Assembly (NCBI GenBank): GCA_916610825.1 | Contig: OU744452.1 | Coordinates: 7,100,021 to 7,164,020 of the forward strand | Length of the DNA: 64,000 bases | Origin: Haliclystus octoradiatus | Lineage: Eukaryota; Cnidaria; Staurozoa; Stauromedusae; Haliclystidae | Reading direction: 5' to 3' | Part shown: positions 10,205 to 20,894 of the stretch, in pieces | Layout of the letters: every line of letters begins with the position of its first letter | How positions within the stretch are numbered: the first letter of the stretch is position 1 | The notes under the pieces: generated by a model | Told to the model about the DNA's origin: nothing | Database searches by the model: none | Seen by the model: only the letters and a program-made list of their open reading frames with translations | Program-made: the position numbers and the translations under genes

Positions 10205-11356
10205 TCAGCCAGTAAGCGTTGCCTTGATATTTAGTTGTAAATTAATTAGCAATGTAGAAGATTGTTGACTAATTAATTCCCAATCTTTTGCAATGTCCAG
10301 TAGTTCTAATTGCCAGTACTTTCTAAGATCAATCTCAATATTTTTCTTTACGTCAAGAGCATATGAATCTATGCATTGAACAGAAACATAAGAAGCTTTA
10401 CCCCTGGGATTGCTGTATTTTTTACCATCTTCGTATGAAATAACAATTCTCTCCACACATTGTCGTCGACGAAAGAGCTCCTGCTTACATTCTCCATAGT
10501 AACTTCTGATCGCTGCAAACGGATTCAATTTACTACTCCAATTTGTTCCTTCCGTACAGCTCTTCTTTTTAAATACAGTATGACGCTTAATAATCTTTTC
10601 TACTGATGATTTTGCGTAAGAGTGGAAAAGTTTAGATTGATCACCAAGTCTTCTTATATAATCTTTTACCGTTTGGGTTTTATTTTTTTTTATTGCAATG
10701 CTAATGAGATCTTGCGTGATTGTAAGTTGTTGATCAGCGTATTGCCTAAAAAGAGGTAAAGACCAATCGTACGCAATTATAGAATCGTCTGTAGGCAGAA
10801 ACCGACCAATCAATGCAACAAATTGTGTATTGAGTGATATAAGACAGCGTTCAAGATCATGAATTTGTGTCGGTGCATCATAAACAGCACATGCCTTGAT
10901 ACCAGATAACAAACCAAACATATGTTGAGTTAATAAAGTGTATTCCAGTTGCTGTACTTTAGCATCGACATAAGTTTTCAATGAGTTAATTTGATCCTTC
11001 AATTCATCTATTACTCTTTTGACAATCTTTGAATCTGATTCGAAAAATATCTTTTCTGACATCATAAATGATCCCTTGATACAACTTCCTACAATTGGTA
11101 CTAAAGAAGAAAAGATAGCCATATTCTTTACCAATCTTTTTCCATTTGAATTTGATGCCCATGATAATTTACTTTGTTTGTAATCAGATATAATTTTTCC
11201 AACTGGTCCTTTGAATGGTTGATATGCACACCTTTCTTTTTCAGGATCGATAACCTGGTTGGCATCCTTCATTGCCTCCAAATTACATTTGATTGAAGTT
11301 GCTAAAGTTGTTGTTGTGGCCAATATGACCAGTAACCCAATAACAAATGTCTTCAT
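10205..11356 (-). CDS. Secreted, mostly helical protein of unknown family
   Basis: 383 residues from the chosen start; the frame opens 25 codons earlier at 11431. I chose the inner ATG because it is followed directly by a clean signal peptide (KTFVIGLLVILATTTTLA) and preceded, 10 nt upstream, by a splice-acceptor-like AG after a pyrimidine tract. Mature part: Cys at 24, 43, 92, 156, 171, 267, 290, 300 and 328; a hydrophobic segment at about 79-99; a likely coiled coil at about 108-140; then RFLPTDD (185-191), LTITQDL (211-217) and helical, charged segments to the end. There is no C-terminal membrane anchor, so it is probably exported. Signal peptide, hydrophobic segment and long helices are also seen in secreted pore-forming proteins, but I see no signature and assign no function. 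Two dead relatives lie at 900-1170 and 2424-3036, so it belongs to a local duplicated family. Confidence 0.85.
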   Translation of the reverse strand: MKTFVIGLLVILATTTTLATSIKCNLEAMKDANQVIDPEKERCAYQPFKGPVGKIISDYKQSKLSWASNSNGKRLVKNMAIFSSLVPIVGSCIKGSFMMSEKIFFESDSKIVKRVIDELKDQINSLKTYVDAKVQQLEYTLLTQHMFGLLSGIKACAVYDAPTQIHDLERCLISLNTQFVALIGRFLPTDDSIIAYDWSLPLFRQYADQQLTITQDLISIAIKKNKTQTVKDYIRRLGDQSKLFHSYAKSSVEKIIKRHTVFKKKSCTEGTNWSSKLNPFAAIRSYYGECKQELFRRRQCVERIVISYEDGKKYSNPRGKASYVSVQCIDSYALDVKKNIEIDLRKYWQLELLDIAKDWELISQQSSTLLINLQLNIKATLTG

Positions 11357-11394
11357 CGTTTTTATACTTAAATAAATAAAGATGAAATAAAATT
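11357..11394 (-). promoter_or_regulatory. Possible 3' splice acceptor just upstream of the secreted-protein start
   Basis: On the minus strand a T-rich tract with few purines (TTTCATCTTTATTTATTTAAG) leads to an AG at 11367-11368, then 10 nt to the ATG. This would suit either a 5'-UTR intron or trans-splicing of a leader. It is inferred from pattern only. Confidence 0.35.
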
Positions 11395-11470
11395 TTAAAA
11401 ACAAGTGTCTACAGAAAGCAACATTGAACATTTTGAATGAATTGTGAGGTAGTTTTTAAACGTGCCAATA

Positions 11471-11479
11471 CTTTATATA
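11471..11479 (-). promoter_or_regulatory. TATA box for the secreted-protein gene
   Basis: TATATAAAG on the minus strand, about 115 bp upstream of the chosen ATG and about 40 bp upstream of the outer ATG at 11431. It would place transcription start near 11440-11450. Confidence 0.45.
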
Positions 11480-11582
11480 TCAAATTGTAAAAATTCTATG
11501 CATCATAAGCTTTTACAAAGTATCTTAATTCCAATATCAGTCCTTTGAAAAAAAGTTTGTATAACTTAAAGGTTCTGAATAA

Positions 11583-11617
<35 letters not shown>
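11583..11617. repeat. (ATG)n microsatellite
   Basis: About 11.7 uninterrupted copies of the trinucleotide, about 100 bp upstream of the TATA box of the minus-strand gene. Confidence 0.95.
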
Positions 11618-12360
11618 ATTTAGTAAAATAATAAAGTGCAGGGTCTCGTTTTAGCTATGAATTGCTTCCTTGAAAATCATCAAACGCAAATGGTTTATTA
11701 ATGCGGTATACTAAAAGATTCATTAAAAATTGAGCATATTTATAAAAATATGGAAATTTCACAGAGACAATATTGTGAAGTACACACTCAGTTTTATTGT
11801 GAAGGATATTCACTATGTTTAGACCTTTAATTTAGTTAAAGAAAACGGCCCAGAACGGTCGCCGTTTGGTCCAACTTTCGAGTGGAGTGTAAATAAGGGC
11901 TACAAACGATTGTGCAAATCGATATTTACTAAATAGAGCCAACACTCAGTGATTAGATTTGGATATCATGTCTTGCACATAGTAAATTAAGTAATATGCT
12001 AAACGTATAAGCAAAGTCAGTTTAATCCCACTTACCTCTGTATTTCAATTCACTTCACAGTATTGCTATTATTGATTGACTTATCCTAAAGTCATAGACA
12101 CTTTTATTCTCTACTGATATATATCTCCTGTTTTATAGTTTTGAAGTATCTAGGTAAAATAAACAGACCGCAATACTTATGATTGATTTGATTACATAAC
12201 TAACATCTGCTCAAATTCATTATATGCAAAACAAACATTCGTCAGTATTTTCATAGTTTGAATGTAGTATCAGCTGTCCTGTTAATCTGTGCATCAATAA
12301 CATCACAAAGCATAAGCAGCTTTTTTGCATATCTTTGCCTTTTCTCCCAAATTAAGAAAA
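11618..12360. other. Intergenic, nothing recognised
   Basis: AT-rich sequence without credible frames. Confidence 0.4.
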
Positions 12361-12364
12361 TTTA

Positions 12365-13090
12365 TACAATTTACTCCAGCACGGTGTGACGAATGAATTG
12401 GATTAGAGGCCTGCTTGAAGTTGAAGGATGACACCTGAAATGGGTCTCAACTTGAGTACACGATTGAAGAACTTTGCATTGGAACAGTTACGATCGTGGG
12501 AATGATAAATGGCTCTGGAGGGACTGCAAGTGCGCCCAAAATACTATTCATTATGGGTAAAATAAAATGGGCAGAGAGAGGTTTGATACGAGCGACGTCA
12601 GATGGTATGTCATCCAGACAAGAGGCATTGCAACATTTGATAGAATCACAACCGATTTTAAGTTCATTGAGAGAGATTTCAGTTGTTATTATGTCATTAG
12701 ATGGAATTGAAGGATCGATTTTTGGCAGGGGAGGAGATGGAGAAGTTGAAATTTTGTTTAGAATAACTTAGAAATGACTTTTGAATTTGGAGATGCGATC
12801 TCTAATTGAGGTGGCATTGACAAAAGCTCTTGTTCTGATCTTTCTTCCTGTTAGTTTGCCAATATCTTTCCAAACAGCGTTAGTACGATCTGCCTCGTAG
12901 CGATGTGAAATTTCACTTCTGATTTATTTTCTGGTGTTAATTTTATGATCTTCGTAGGCTTTGCTAAGTTTCAATTGAATGGAATATGTTGCATTTGTAT
13001 CAGCGTTTGAACTTCTAGCTGCAGTGATTTCAGACTGCAGGCTTTTGATACTTTCAGTGTCTTCCCAAGAACTTTTGTTCTTTGGTTTCC
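12365..13090 (-). mobile_element. LINE fragment, pre-RT linker and RT finger region
   Basis: Minus-strand translation reads SKAYEDHKINTRK, then EADRTNAVWKDIGKLTGRK, then KIDPSIPSNDIITTEISLNELK, CNASCLDDIPSDVARIKPLS and FIIPTIVTVP. This is the linker plus the first RT block (A.GLDDIP...K) of a CR1/Jockey-like LINE, with stops and frameshifts. The plus-strand open frame at 12496-12771 is the antisense of this and is not a gene. The palm region that should follow is absent downstream; a palm-region piece lies upstream at 13250-13930 instead. Confidence 0.7.
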
Positions 13091-13249
13091 GCTTTCTGGT
13101 AGCGTTTCAAACACAAATATACAGTGAATACATTGAATACAATATAGCTATGTGCAAATTATTAAAAATTTTTACACATGTATATAATGAGATTTACTGG
13201 TTTGTTTTTCATTAGAATAAATTCCGTCTGGAAAGCGCGCAAAACATTT

Positions 13250-13930
13250 TCTAGAGGGTGTGTATACAATTAATATAATAATGGTCCCATCACAGAGCCT
13301 TGTGGATCACCACATGATAAAGGACTGCAAGACGAGCAAGTATTCTCAACACTATAATACCCAACAGCTTGTTTATGATCAGAAAGACAGGATTAAAACC
13401 AATATAAATAGTACCATTTATTACATTTATACAAAATTCGGATGACAAAAATGCAATAATTTACCATGGTCGAAGGTATCAATAGCAGCAGACAAATTTA
13501 ATTAACAAAAAATTAAACAATATTAATGATCAAGTGCTTTAGTAACATCATTTTTAACTTTAATGACTGCTGACTCTGTACTATAACAAGGTTTATAAGC
13601 CCTTTGAAAGAAATCATTGTGATTGTTATCAGAGATATGGTCATTTAAATTCAATGCAACATATTTTCCTCATGATTTTGACATAAATGAAAGTTTGGAG
13701 TGTTTTCGATGATTATCTTAAAATGGATGATCAAGAGAGTTTGACTTGAGAGTCTATTTAGTAGAGCATTCATGCTGTTGTCAGAAACAAAGCCATAAAT
13801 TGATTATTTTCCTAGCAAATGGAATTGAATGAGCTAGACAGTTAAGTTAAAGTTTCAACTTCAACGGTATTCTGTTAATAACAGTAAGCCAAGCAAAACC
13901 AATACTGAATAATTTACTACTAAATTTTGC
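13250..13930 (-). mobile_element. LINE fragment, RT palm region
   Basis: Minus-strand frames read LSFMSKSWGKYVALNLNDHIS (in part), then FFQRAYKPCYSTESAVIKVKNDV, LSAAIDTFDHGKLL (motif A, FD present) and GDPQGSVMGPLL (motif B). Frames shift several times and the sequence ends before motif C. The usual GVPQGS is GDPQGS here. This is a decayed piece of a CR1/Jockey-like element, perhaps a different copy from 12365-13090. Confidence 0.7.
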
Positions 13931-15454
13931 TAAATATTTTCTGTGGCTAGCAAGGGATTCTGAAAAATCGTTATTTCCAGAATCAACTGTATATTATTAT
14001 CATTCGAGGTGGGAAAGATAAACATCACGTTGTTCTTGTAATTATTAAATATATGCTTTTTCATTCGATTATATTATCAGAAAACATTGGATAGCCAGGA
14101 AGTGTCCGCAACTCAGCTGTTTCTTTGATAACTAGTTTCGTATTGATAAAGAACACGACAGAAACGTGGAAAATGTGAACTAGTAAATCCTCTAATGAAA
14201 TCGGATTACTTGTGGGGGTATCCATCTATTGTAAGTATCTATAGCTATAGGCCCTGTATTTCTTAGTATTTGCGGCTGTTTTCTCAACCAATTCGAAACC
14301 AAATTAATCAAATATCACATCATCTTAAAGATTATCGCAAATAGTTAACAAGCAGTTTTGTACAAATTTTCGATTTGCTTGACTTATTGAAATAAAATAC
14401 ATACTTATTTTCGATGCAGTCGTTGAGGGGAAAAATATTGGTGAACCGAGAAAAAAATCCGACAAATAAAATTTTTATATCATCCGAGATAGAATTTTAT
14501 GCTGAATTAGATATACAAAATCCGCTAATATCCGCTTTGGGGAAAATTGTGCAGAAGCGTTTCAATTTATGAAGGTTTCTAATCAGATTTCTCAAGTGCG
14601 GATCGAATTACACATTGAACAAATCTTAAAATATTATATAACATTAAGATTATAAACAAATTTTAATTATAATTACACAGCACAGTGATTATTAGTGGAA
14701 TACTTCTCGTTTATAAACCCATTCTTATTAACTTGCTTTATTTGATACATTATATTTCACCTACTTCAGTTTACTGATGTCATTTTGTTTCAAATTAATC
14801 CAATACTGTATTATGGTTTATAAAGCAAAATATAACCAAAATGCATATAATTACATATATTTCAAGAATAATAACTGATCAGTCAGTTTTCAGTATCATT
14901 TTATAATAAATTTATCTTTCATCGAGTTGCTTAGACCCAATTCACGATTGGATTTATATTTATATTTCATTTGTACCTCAACTATGATTTTTTTTCTTCA
15001 ATATAAATCACCAAAGTAAACGAATGTACACAGATAACTTTGTTCGTATTCAAAAGTGATGTTAACAAAGATAAGACTATGCAGAAATAAAAAAGGTGAG
15101 CAGTTGCATCTAAACATTTTGTCTACTATGATAGACTTGAAGTTTGTGGGAATTTGTTTGTCATATTCCAAGCGAACTTGCTTAATTTTTCTTTGGAATA
15201 ATAGTTTATATGTTTGGGTACATGAAACGTAAGGCCCACGATGGACTGCAGGTACCCCCTTCCCCACCACTGATAATTAATATAATATAATATAGTAGAG
15301 ATAATGACGAGGATAACGAGATGCATAACGTCTGTGCTATTTTCTAAATTACTTACCAATTGATCAATCTCAAGCAATAATTTTAACATACCTTGCGCTC
15401 GGTCTCCAAATATGGTGAGTGCTGCATGTTATTTGTGGCTTCAGAAATAGCATT
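13931..15454. other. Long AT-rich stretch, no gene recognised
   Basis: Short frames at 14998-15270 and 15126-15389 (minus) have no recognisable domain and overlap each other. No LINE or array similarity was seen. Confidence 0.35.
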
Positions 15455-15460
15455 TGTATT

Positions 15461-15515
15461 TCGACTTTGAACCCGCAGGGCGGGATAGTCAATTCCATGC
15501 TCTTAACCATTTTAT
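15461..15515 (-). pseudogene. tRNA-like relic
   Basis: The minus strand reads TGGTTAAGAGCATGG, then GCGGGTTCAAAGTC, resembling the D-arm end and TψC arm of a tRNA. The 5' half of box A and the acceptor stem are not recognisable. It is most likely a tRNA-derived SINE or pseudogene remnant. Confidence 0.3.
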
Positions 15516-15689
15516 TAAATATATACAATTCCAGCAGTTAATAACATATAACATCGAGGAAGAAGGGAAGCAGTATCGACTAATGGGGTGCGCTGGTTAG
15601 GATTGGATTGTATATTGCACGTTTCTCAGTGTCATTGTAAGAATTCGATTCATAATTTTCTTTTATCAAACTACTGAAATGGAAGAAAT

Positions 15690-16105
15690 AGCATACTTTT
15701 GGAAGAAAATGTCAGAAAACAAAATTGTTAAAGTGATTATCACAAGTGTATCGTTTTTTCAAGATATATGGATTATTTCACTAAAGATAATTGCCATATA
15801 TGCAAAATAGAATTTGCTAACCAAAATCAGTTTCTGCTACATTAAAAGGAATACTATACTAACTCTGACAAAGATCTGTGATGGTTGAGAAGGGAATAAG
15901 CTGCGCAGTATTTGACTGGTGATATTTGTAGATGTCAAATATAGGAAGAATTTTTGTTAATCAGACATGTAGAAGAGATTTCACAGATGTTAAAAACCTA
16001 AATAATAGCATTCAGCTAGTAGTCTAGATTACGCTACTCCTAAGAAAACATTACGATCCAATTTAGAGCAATTCAATTGGAGAAAAGATCGCTTTTATAG
16101 AAGTA
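15690..16105 (+). pseudogene. Left half of a zinc-finger-type coding region interrupted by the array
   Basis: Frames with several stops read CHICKIEFANQNQFLLH (a C2H2-like finger, about 15793-15842), then CRCQI...EEFLLIRHVEE (about 15928-15975), CRRDFTDVKNLNNSIQ (about 15967-16015), and DYATPKKTLRSNLEQFNWRKDRFYRS ending at the array edge. The frame continues directly in the right flank at 62196 (IAGIDYSWQP). The fingers degrade (missing last His, internal stops), so the gene was already dead or has decayed since. It resembles multi-copy uncharacterised zinc-binding proteins of invertebrates; that is from memory and untested. Confidence 0.55.
16097..16105. repeat. Left copy of 9-bp direct repeat flanking the array (probable target duplication)
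   Basis: ATAGAAGTA directly abuts unit 1. The same 9 bp abut unit 14 at 62187-62195, and joining the flanks through one copy restores an open reading frame. Confidence 0.65.
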
Positions 16106-16472
16106 CTAGCAATGAGTGTAGTCCATAATGGACCTTCTATGATAAAACTTTCAGATCACTTATAATTAAACAATTAACTAAGCTGACTATCGCTGTATAA
16201 TACGGAGTCTAAACTCTGGAGGAGAACATGAGACACAATACGCATTGAAACGATGTAGCATTAATCGATACAACTTAATCATTCCTTTAATAAAAATTTA
16301 ATTTATTTCACATCAATTGAGTCGATTGAAATGTATAATTTAACGTAGCTATATCTGCATAGAAAAACTTTATTTTATGTGCTGAAAGGAGGCCAGAACA
16401 CATTAATTATTATAAATTACAAATACTCAGTCAAATTTCGACATCTGAAACTATCTATAAAAAATCACTTCA

Positions 16473-16550
16473 AATCCGATCCGATCCGAAGACCTAAAAT
16501 ATTAACCCGAATCCGACCCGATACGATCGGATCGCGTTCGGTTCGGATTC
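16473..16550. repeat. GC-richer (ATCCG)n / (CGGAT)n foldback segment, present in every unit (unit 1 shown)
   Basis: AATCCGATCCGATCCGAA at the left is roughly complementary to GATCGGATCGCG...TTCGGTTCGGATT at the right, so the strand can fold back. It lies about 370 bp after each unit start, and variants between units fall in both arms. Confidence 0.6.
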
Positions 16551-16794
16551 ATAGATCTTTATGCAATATATACAACACTAATGTGGTGTTTACAAAATAA
16601 CGCCGTCAAAGTGTGGCCAGTGAAACTCGTGGCATTGAATGCGATACATTCATTATTAAATTAATTTAGCTTCAACAAGACACATGGTCCACTGATTTCT
16701 GTTATTAACATGATCAAACGATATCTTTTGTTAATTAAAAATGATTTACTGCTTCATACTAAAAAAAATTAGAAAAATCGTTGATAAAAGGTTG

Positions 16795-16860
16795 CCGAAT
16801 GGTGGTTTTGAACTGACGACCCTGAAATTATTATACCAGAGCATTAACCAATTAGCCACT
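16795..16860 (-). ncRNA. tRNA-like Pol III element, unit 1
   Basis: The minus strand has a box A (TGGCTAATTGG) and box B (GTTCAAAAC) at tRNA-like spacing, then T5 and T8 runs just downstream (16778-16761) that could stop Pol III. The anticodon arm is partly foldable, but acceptor, D and T stems are poorly paired, so a functional tRNA is unlikely. A tRNA-derived SINE head or a tRNA-like pseudogene with a live promoter are both possible. Both boxes intact. Confidence 0.5.
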
Positions 16861-17737
16861 GCGTTACTTACTGATATCAGCGCTTTGACTGATATTATCA
16901 ACAAACCTACAGCTTCGACAACGTATTATTGAACAAGGCCGACCCACGCGCGTGTATTGAATTTCAAATTATATATATAAACTGAAAATATTATGATATG
17001 ATACTATATGAGCCTATATATTTTTGACCTTTGCAATCTCAGCAAGTACGCCTGTGATTTTCATGGCAGTCTATCAAAATACTAAGAGTTCTTTGAAAAT
17101 AAAATTTTATAAGTAAAAAAAAGGTCTGAAAAATTGGTCTGATAGTGGTTCTTGTTATCAAATTTTCCAGAATAATAGCATCAACATTCTTTTAAAAGGA
17201 AATAAAATTCTATAATAAATCGCTATACTAATTCGATATTGATATTATGTTACATCTTGTTGTCAATATTTCTACGCGCTATTTATAATACATTACAGAT
17301 GTCGAATGAAAGAAAAGATGATTATGAATAAATTAATTATTTTGATAGAAAACGAAAACAACTCATTTTGACAGATTCGTGATATGCATATTTATTCAGA
17401 ATTTATTGAAACGGACGCGATGGTTTATAGAGTGGAAATGTTTAGCGCAGCTTCAAAGATATAAAATGCCACAGCCGATGGTAATATTTAAATGCTCATG
17501 TTATGATGTCTGACGAAAAGGATAATTTACTATGTAGAAAATGAATCTACTTAACCATGCATTTGATCACGATATGAAATGATCATTTTTGTTTTCGAAT
17601 AAAAGACAATCTTTTTTTTTTTATTCTTATCGGGCGTACATTCTCCGTCGATAAAATATGATTGTTAACTTATTATTGATTGGTGTATTAACTCAGATAA
17701 CCCGCTATTATGTATTTAAATGTTGTTCGGAGATTAT

Positions 17738-17869
17738 GCCGCTCGTATAGTTTTTATTTGGATCTCATTTGGAAAATGGTAAGTTGTATTTTAATAAATA
17801 TTGTTTGCTATGATCGATTATTTCATGCAACCTTTTCACTTTTTATTTTTGTAACACAAGGTTTGTTAC
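17738..17869 (+). ncRNA. Candidate spliced-leader / Sm-class small nuclear RNA gene, unit 1
   Basis: A TATTTAAA box (17713-17720) lies 25 bp before the proposed start (GCCGCTCG). A 41-nt leader runs 17738-17778, ends GGAAAATG and is followed at once by the strong donor GTAAGT (17779). Then comes a stem-loop TTGC-t-ATGA / TCAT-GCAA (17805-17830, 9-nt loop), an Sm-like ATTTTTG (17845-17851), and a terminal hairpin GTAACA / TGTTAC (17851-17869, 7-nt loop). A weak TTTATT/AATAAA pairing could hold the donor in a first stem. Leader, GU donor, stem, Sm site and 3' hairpin is the order found in spliced-leader RNAs; several flatworm leaders also end in AUG. An ordinary exon with a chance downstream hairpin is the alternative. 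RNA ends are inferred. Confidence 0.45.
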
Positions 17870-19071
17870 ACTCATCCAAACTGTAATAACTATTTAAAAA
17901 TGTTTTTGAATTATGTTTTTGTGCTTTTAAATTCCAAGCAAAATTTTTGAACGCTGAAAATATTATAATTATTATTATTTATCACAAATCATACGCTCAA
18001 TTCAATTTAACTTTGTTAAATTTGATATACCTGAAATTAACTTTATTAAATGTTGATCAAAGATAATAACAATACATCGCTATTTTTATTCTCGAAGCTG
18101 TAGTAACATACTGTGTCTTATTCGTATAGCAAGTCAACAAAATGAAATTTTAATTTTAATCGATGCCTATAATTCCTTCGTTAATTATGGAAGCAAAATC
18201 TGAAAATAAATGGCTGCCTGCTCAAAACCAAATGATTCATATTTTTATATTAAATAATAAATTATAGAAATACTTTTGTGCAATGCCTTGATTAATTCTA
18301 AACTCTATAATTTTATACTGTAGACAGATAATCTATTCGAACTTTGAATATTTTTCGAATTGATCGAACGCCAACGTCATTTTGAAAATTCTTGAAAGTT
18401 AATTTGTTTTTATGCCCCGCGATAGATTATTCATTTCAAAACAGATTATTTGCTCAGTGTTCTCACAAATTATATATCAAAATAGCTTTTTTAAAAATGA
18501 AATGTTTTGTATCTCGATTTTGGTAAAAGTAATGAACGGCATTTTGTTTCATTATTAATTAAATTAAGACCTAAAGTCTCTTTAATTTCATAGCGTTGTG
18601 CCGCGCTATATGTATTGCTGATATCAACACTACATGAAATAGTTCTACGTTTCTTTGATTTCAAAACATATTTTGTCTGATACTGGTAATTCAATGTAAC
18701 TCAGTATTTCATATTGTTTTAATTATCATAAAACTGATTCAGTTTTAAGTTTCACTTGTTCAAACAATTTACACGCAGCTTTTAAATTCAAAGCAAAATA
18801 TTTTAGTTCTGGGGATTTCAATTTGAATTCGATTTGGCTGCCCGCTAGATTATCGACCTATGAAATTTTTCAAAATCTCTGAATTTTTTAATGCAAGGAT
18901 ATCAAATAAATTATCAGATGAAGTATATTATTTTAAAACAACGTCATAGACCCATACTTTTCATATAACAAATTTGTTACTGTACACGGTTATCTCGACA
19001 CAAATGTTTGCATAATTTCCCGACAACGGATTATCCGTATTATATCGCCAGTAAGATGTACATAAGTCGCG

Positions 19072-19127
19072 GACAGACACAGAAATATCGAAATATCGAA
19101 ATATCGAAATATCGAAATATAGAAATA
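19072..19127 (+). repeat. Unit-tail simple repeat GAAATATC (unit 1 shown)
   Basis: Each unit ends in one to five copies of CGAAATAT after GCGGACAGACACA. Many units add a module of about 50 bp with ATATATAAACAGACAGTATT. Copy numbers differ between units, which explains most of the unit length variation. Confidence 0.8.
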
Positions 19128-19818
19128 CTAGCAATGAGTGTAGTCCATAATGGACCTTCTATGATAAAACTTTAAGATCACTTATAATTAAACAATTGAC
19201 TAAGCTTTCTATCGCTGTATAATACGGAGTATGAACTCTGGAGGAGAACATGAGACACAATACGCATTGAAACGATGTAGCATTAATCAATACATCTTAA
19301 TCATTCCTTTAATAAAAATTTAATTTATTTCACATCAATTGAGTCGATTGAAATGTATAATTTAACGTAGCTTTGTCTACATAGAAAAACTTTATTTTAT
19401 GTGTTGAAAGGAAGCCAGAACACATTAATTATTATAAATTACAAATACTCAGTCAAATTTCGAAATCTGAAACTATCCATAAAAAATCACTTCAAATCCG
19501 ATCAGATCCGAAGACCTAAAATATTAACCCGAATCTGACCCGACACGATCGGATCGCGTTCGGTTCGAATTCATAAATCTTTATTGCAATATATACAACA
19601 CTAATGTGGTGTTCACAAAATAACGCCGTCAAGGTGTGGCCGGTCAAACTCGTGGCATTGCATGCAATATATTCAGTATTAAATTAATTTAGCTTCGACA
19701 AAACACATGGTCCACTAATTTCTGTTATTAACATGATCAAGCGATATCTTTTGTTAATTAACAATGATTTACTGCTTCATATTAAAAAAAAAATCAGAAA
19801 AATCGTTGATAAAAACTG

Positions 19819-19885
19819 CCGAATAGCGGATGTGAACTTACGACCCTGATTTTGTAATACCAGAGCATTAACCAATGAGCCAACC
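19819..19885 (-). ncRNA. tRNA-like element, unit 2
   Basis: Box A TGGCTCATTGG intact; box B altered (GTTCACATC). Confidence 0.4.
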
Positions 19886-20762
19886 CCTTACTTACTGTTG
19901 TACGCGCCTTGACTGTACTAATCAACAAACCTATTGCTTCGACAACGTATTACTGAACAAGGCGACAGCGCGTGTATTGATTTCAAACTATATATATAAT
20001 CTGATAATATTATGATATGACAGTATATGAGCCTATATATTTTTGATCTTTGCAATCTCAGCAAGTAGGCCTGTGATTTTCATGGCAGTCTATCAAAATA
20101 CTAAGAGTTCGTTGAAAATAAAATTTTAAAAGTAAACAAAAGATGTGAAATGTTGACCTCATAGTGCTTCTTGTTATCAAATTTTCCAGACTAATAGCAT
20201 CAACATTCTTTTAAAAGGAAATAAAATTCTATAATAAATCGCTATACTAATTCGATATTGATATTATGTTACATCTTGTTGTCAATATTTCTACGCGCTA
20301 TTTATAATACATTACAGATGTCGAATGAAAGGAAAGACGATTATGAATAAATTAATTATTTTGATAGAAAAACGAAAACAACTCATTTTGCCAGATTCGT
20401 GATATGCATATTTATTCAGAATTTATTGAAACGGACGCGATGGTTTATAGAGTGGAAATGTTTAGAGCAGCTTCAAAGATATAAAATACCATAGCCGATG
20501 GTAATATTTAAATGCTCATGTTATGATGTCTGACGAAAAGGATAATTTACTATGTAGAAAATGAATCTACTTTACCATGCATTTGATCACGATATGAAAT
20601 GATCATTTTTGTCAGAATTATTTCGAATAAAAGACAATCTTTATTTTATTCTTATCGGGCGTAATTTCTCCTTCGATAAAATATGGTTGTTAACTTACTA
20701 TTGATTGGTGTAATAACTCAGAGAACCCGCTATTATGTATTTAAATGTTTTTCGGAGATTAT

Positions 20763-20894
20763 GCCGCTCGAATAGTTTTTATTTGGATCTCATTTGGAAA
20801 ATGGTAAGTTGTATTTTAATAAATATTGTTTGCTATGATCGATTATTTCGTGCAACCTTTTCACTTTTTATTTTTGTTACACAAGGTTTGTTAC
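20763..20894 (+). ncRNA. Candidate SL/snRNA-like gene, unit 2
   Basis: The only copy with a leader change (CTCGAATAG). Stem II has TCGT, which keeps pairing by a U-G wobble; the terminal hairpin has one mismatch (GTTACA). Possibly the weakest copy. Confidence 0.38.

Larger units (their letters stand above)
16106..19127 (+). repeat. Array unit 1
   Basis: Left terminal unit. Shares private variants with unit 14: the minus-strand element reads GGTGGTTTTGAACTG on plus, and a T-run of about 13 occurs near 17611. It lacks the GGCCTAGT segment near 18675 found in most units. Confidence 0.95.

Noticed and set aside
12496..12771. Plus-strand open frame of 91 codons
   Set aside because: The minus strand of the same bases encodes a recognisable LINE linker/RT block, so this is an antisense shadow.
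16795..16860. Functional tRNA gene in each unit
   Set aside because: Acceptor, D and T stems do not pair well and the anticodon differs or cannot be fixed between units; only the promoter boxes are well kept.
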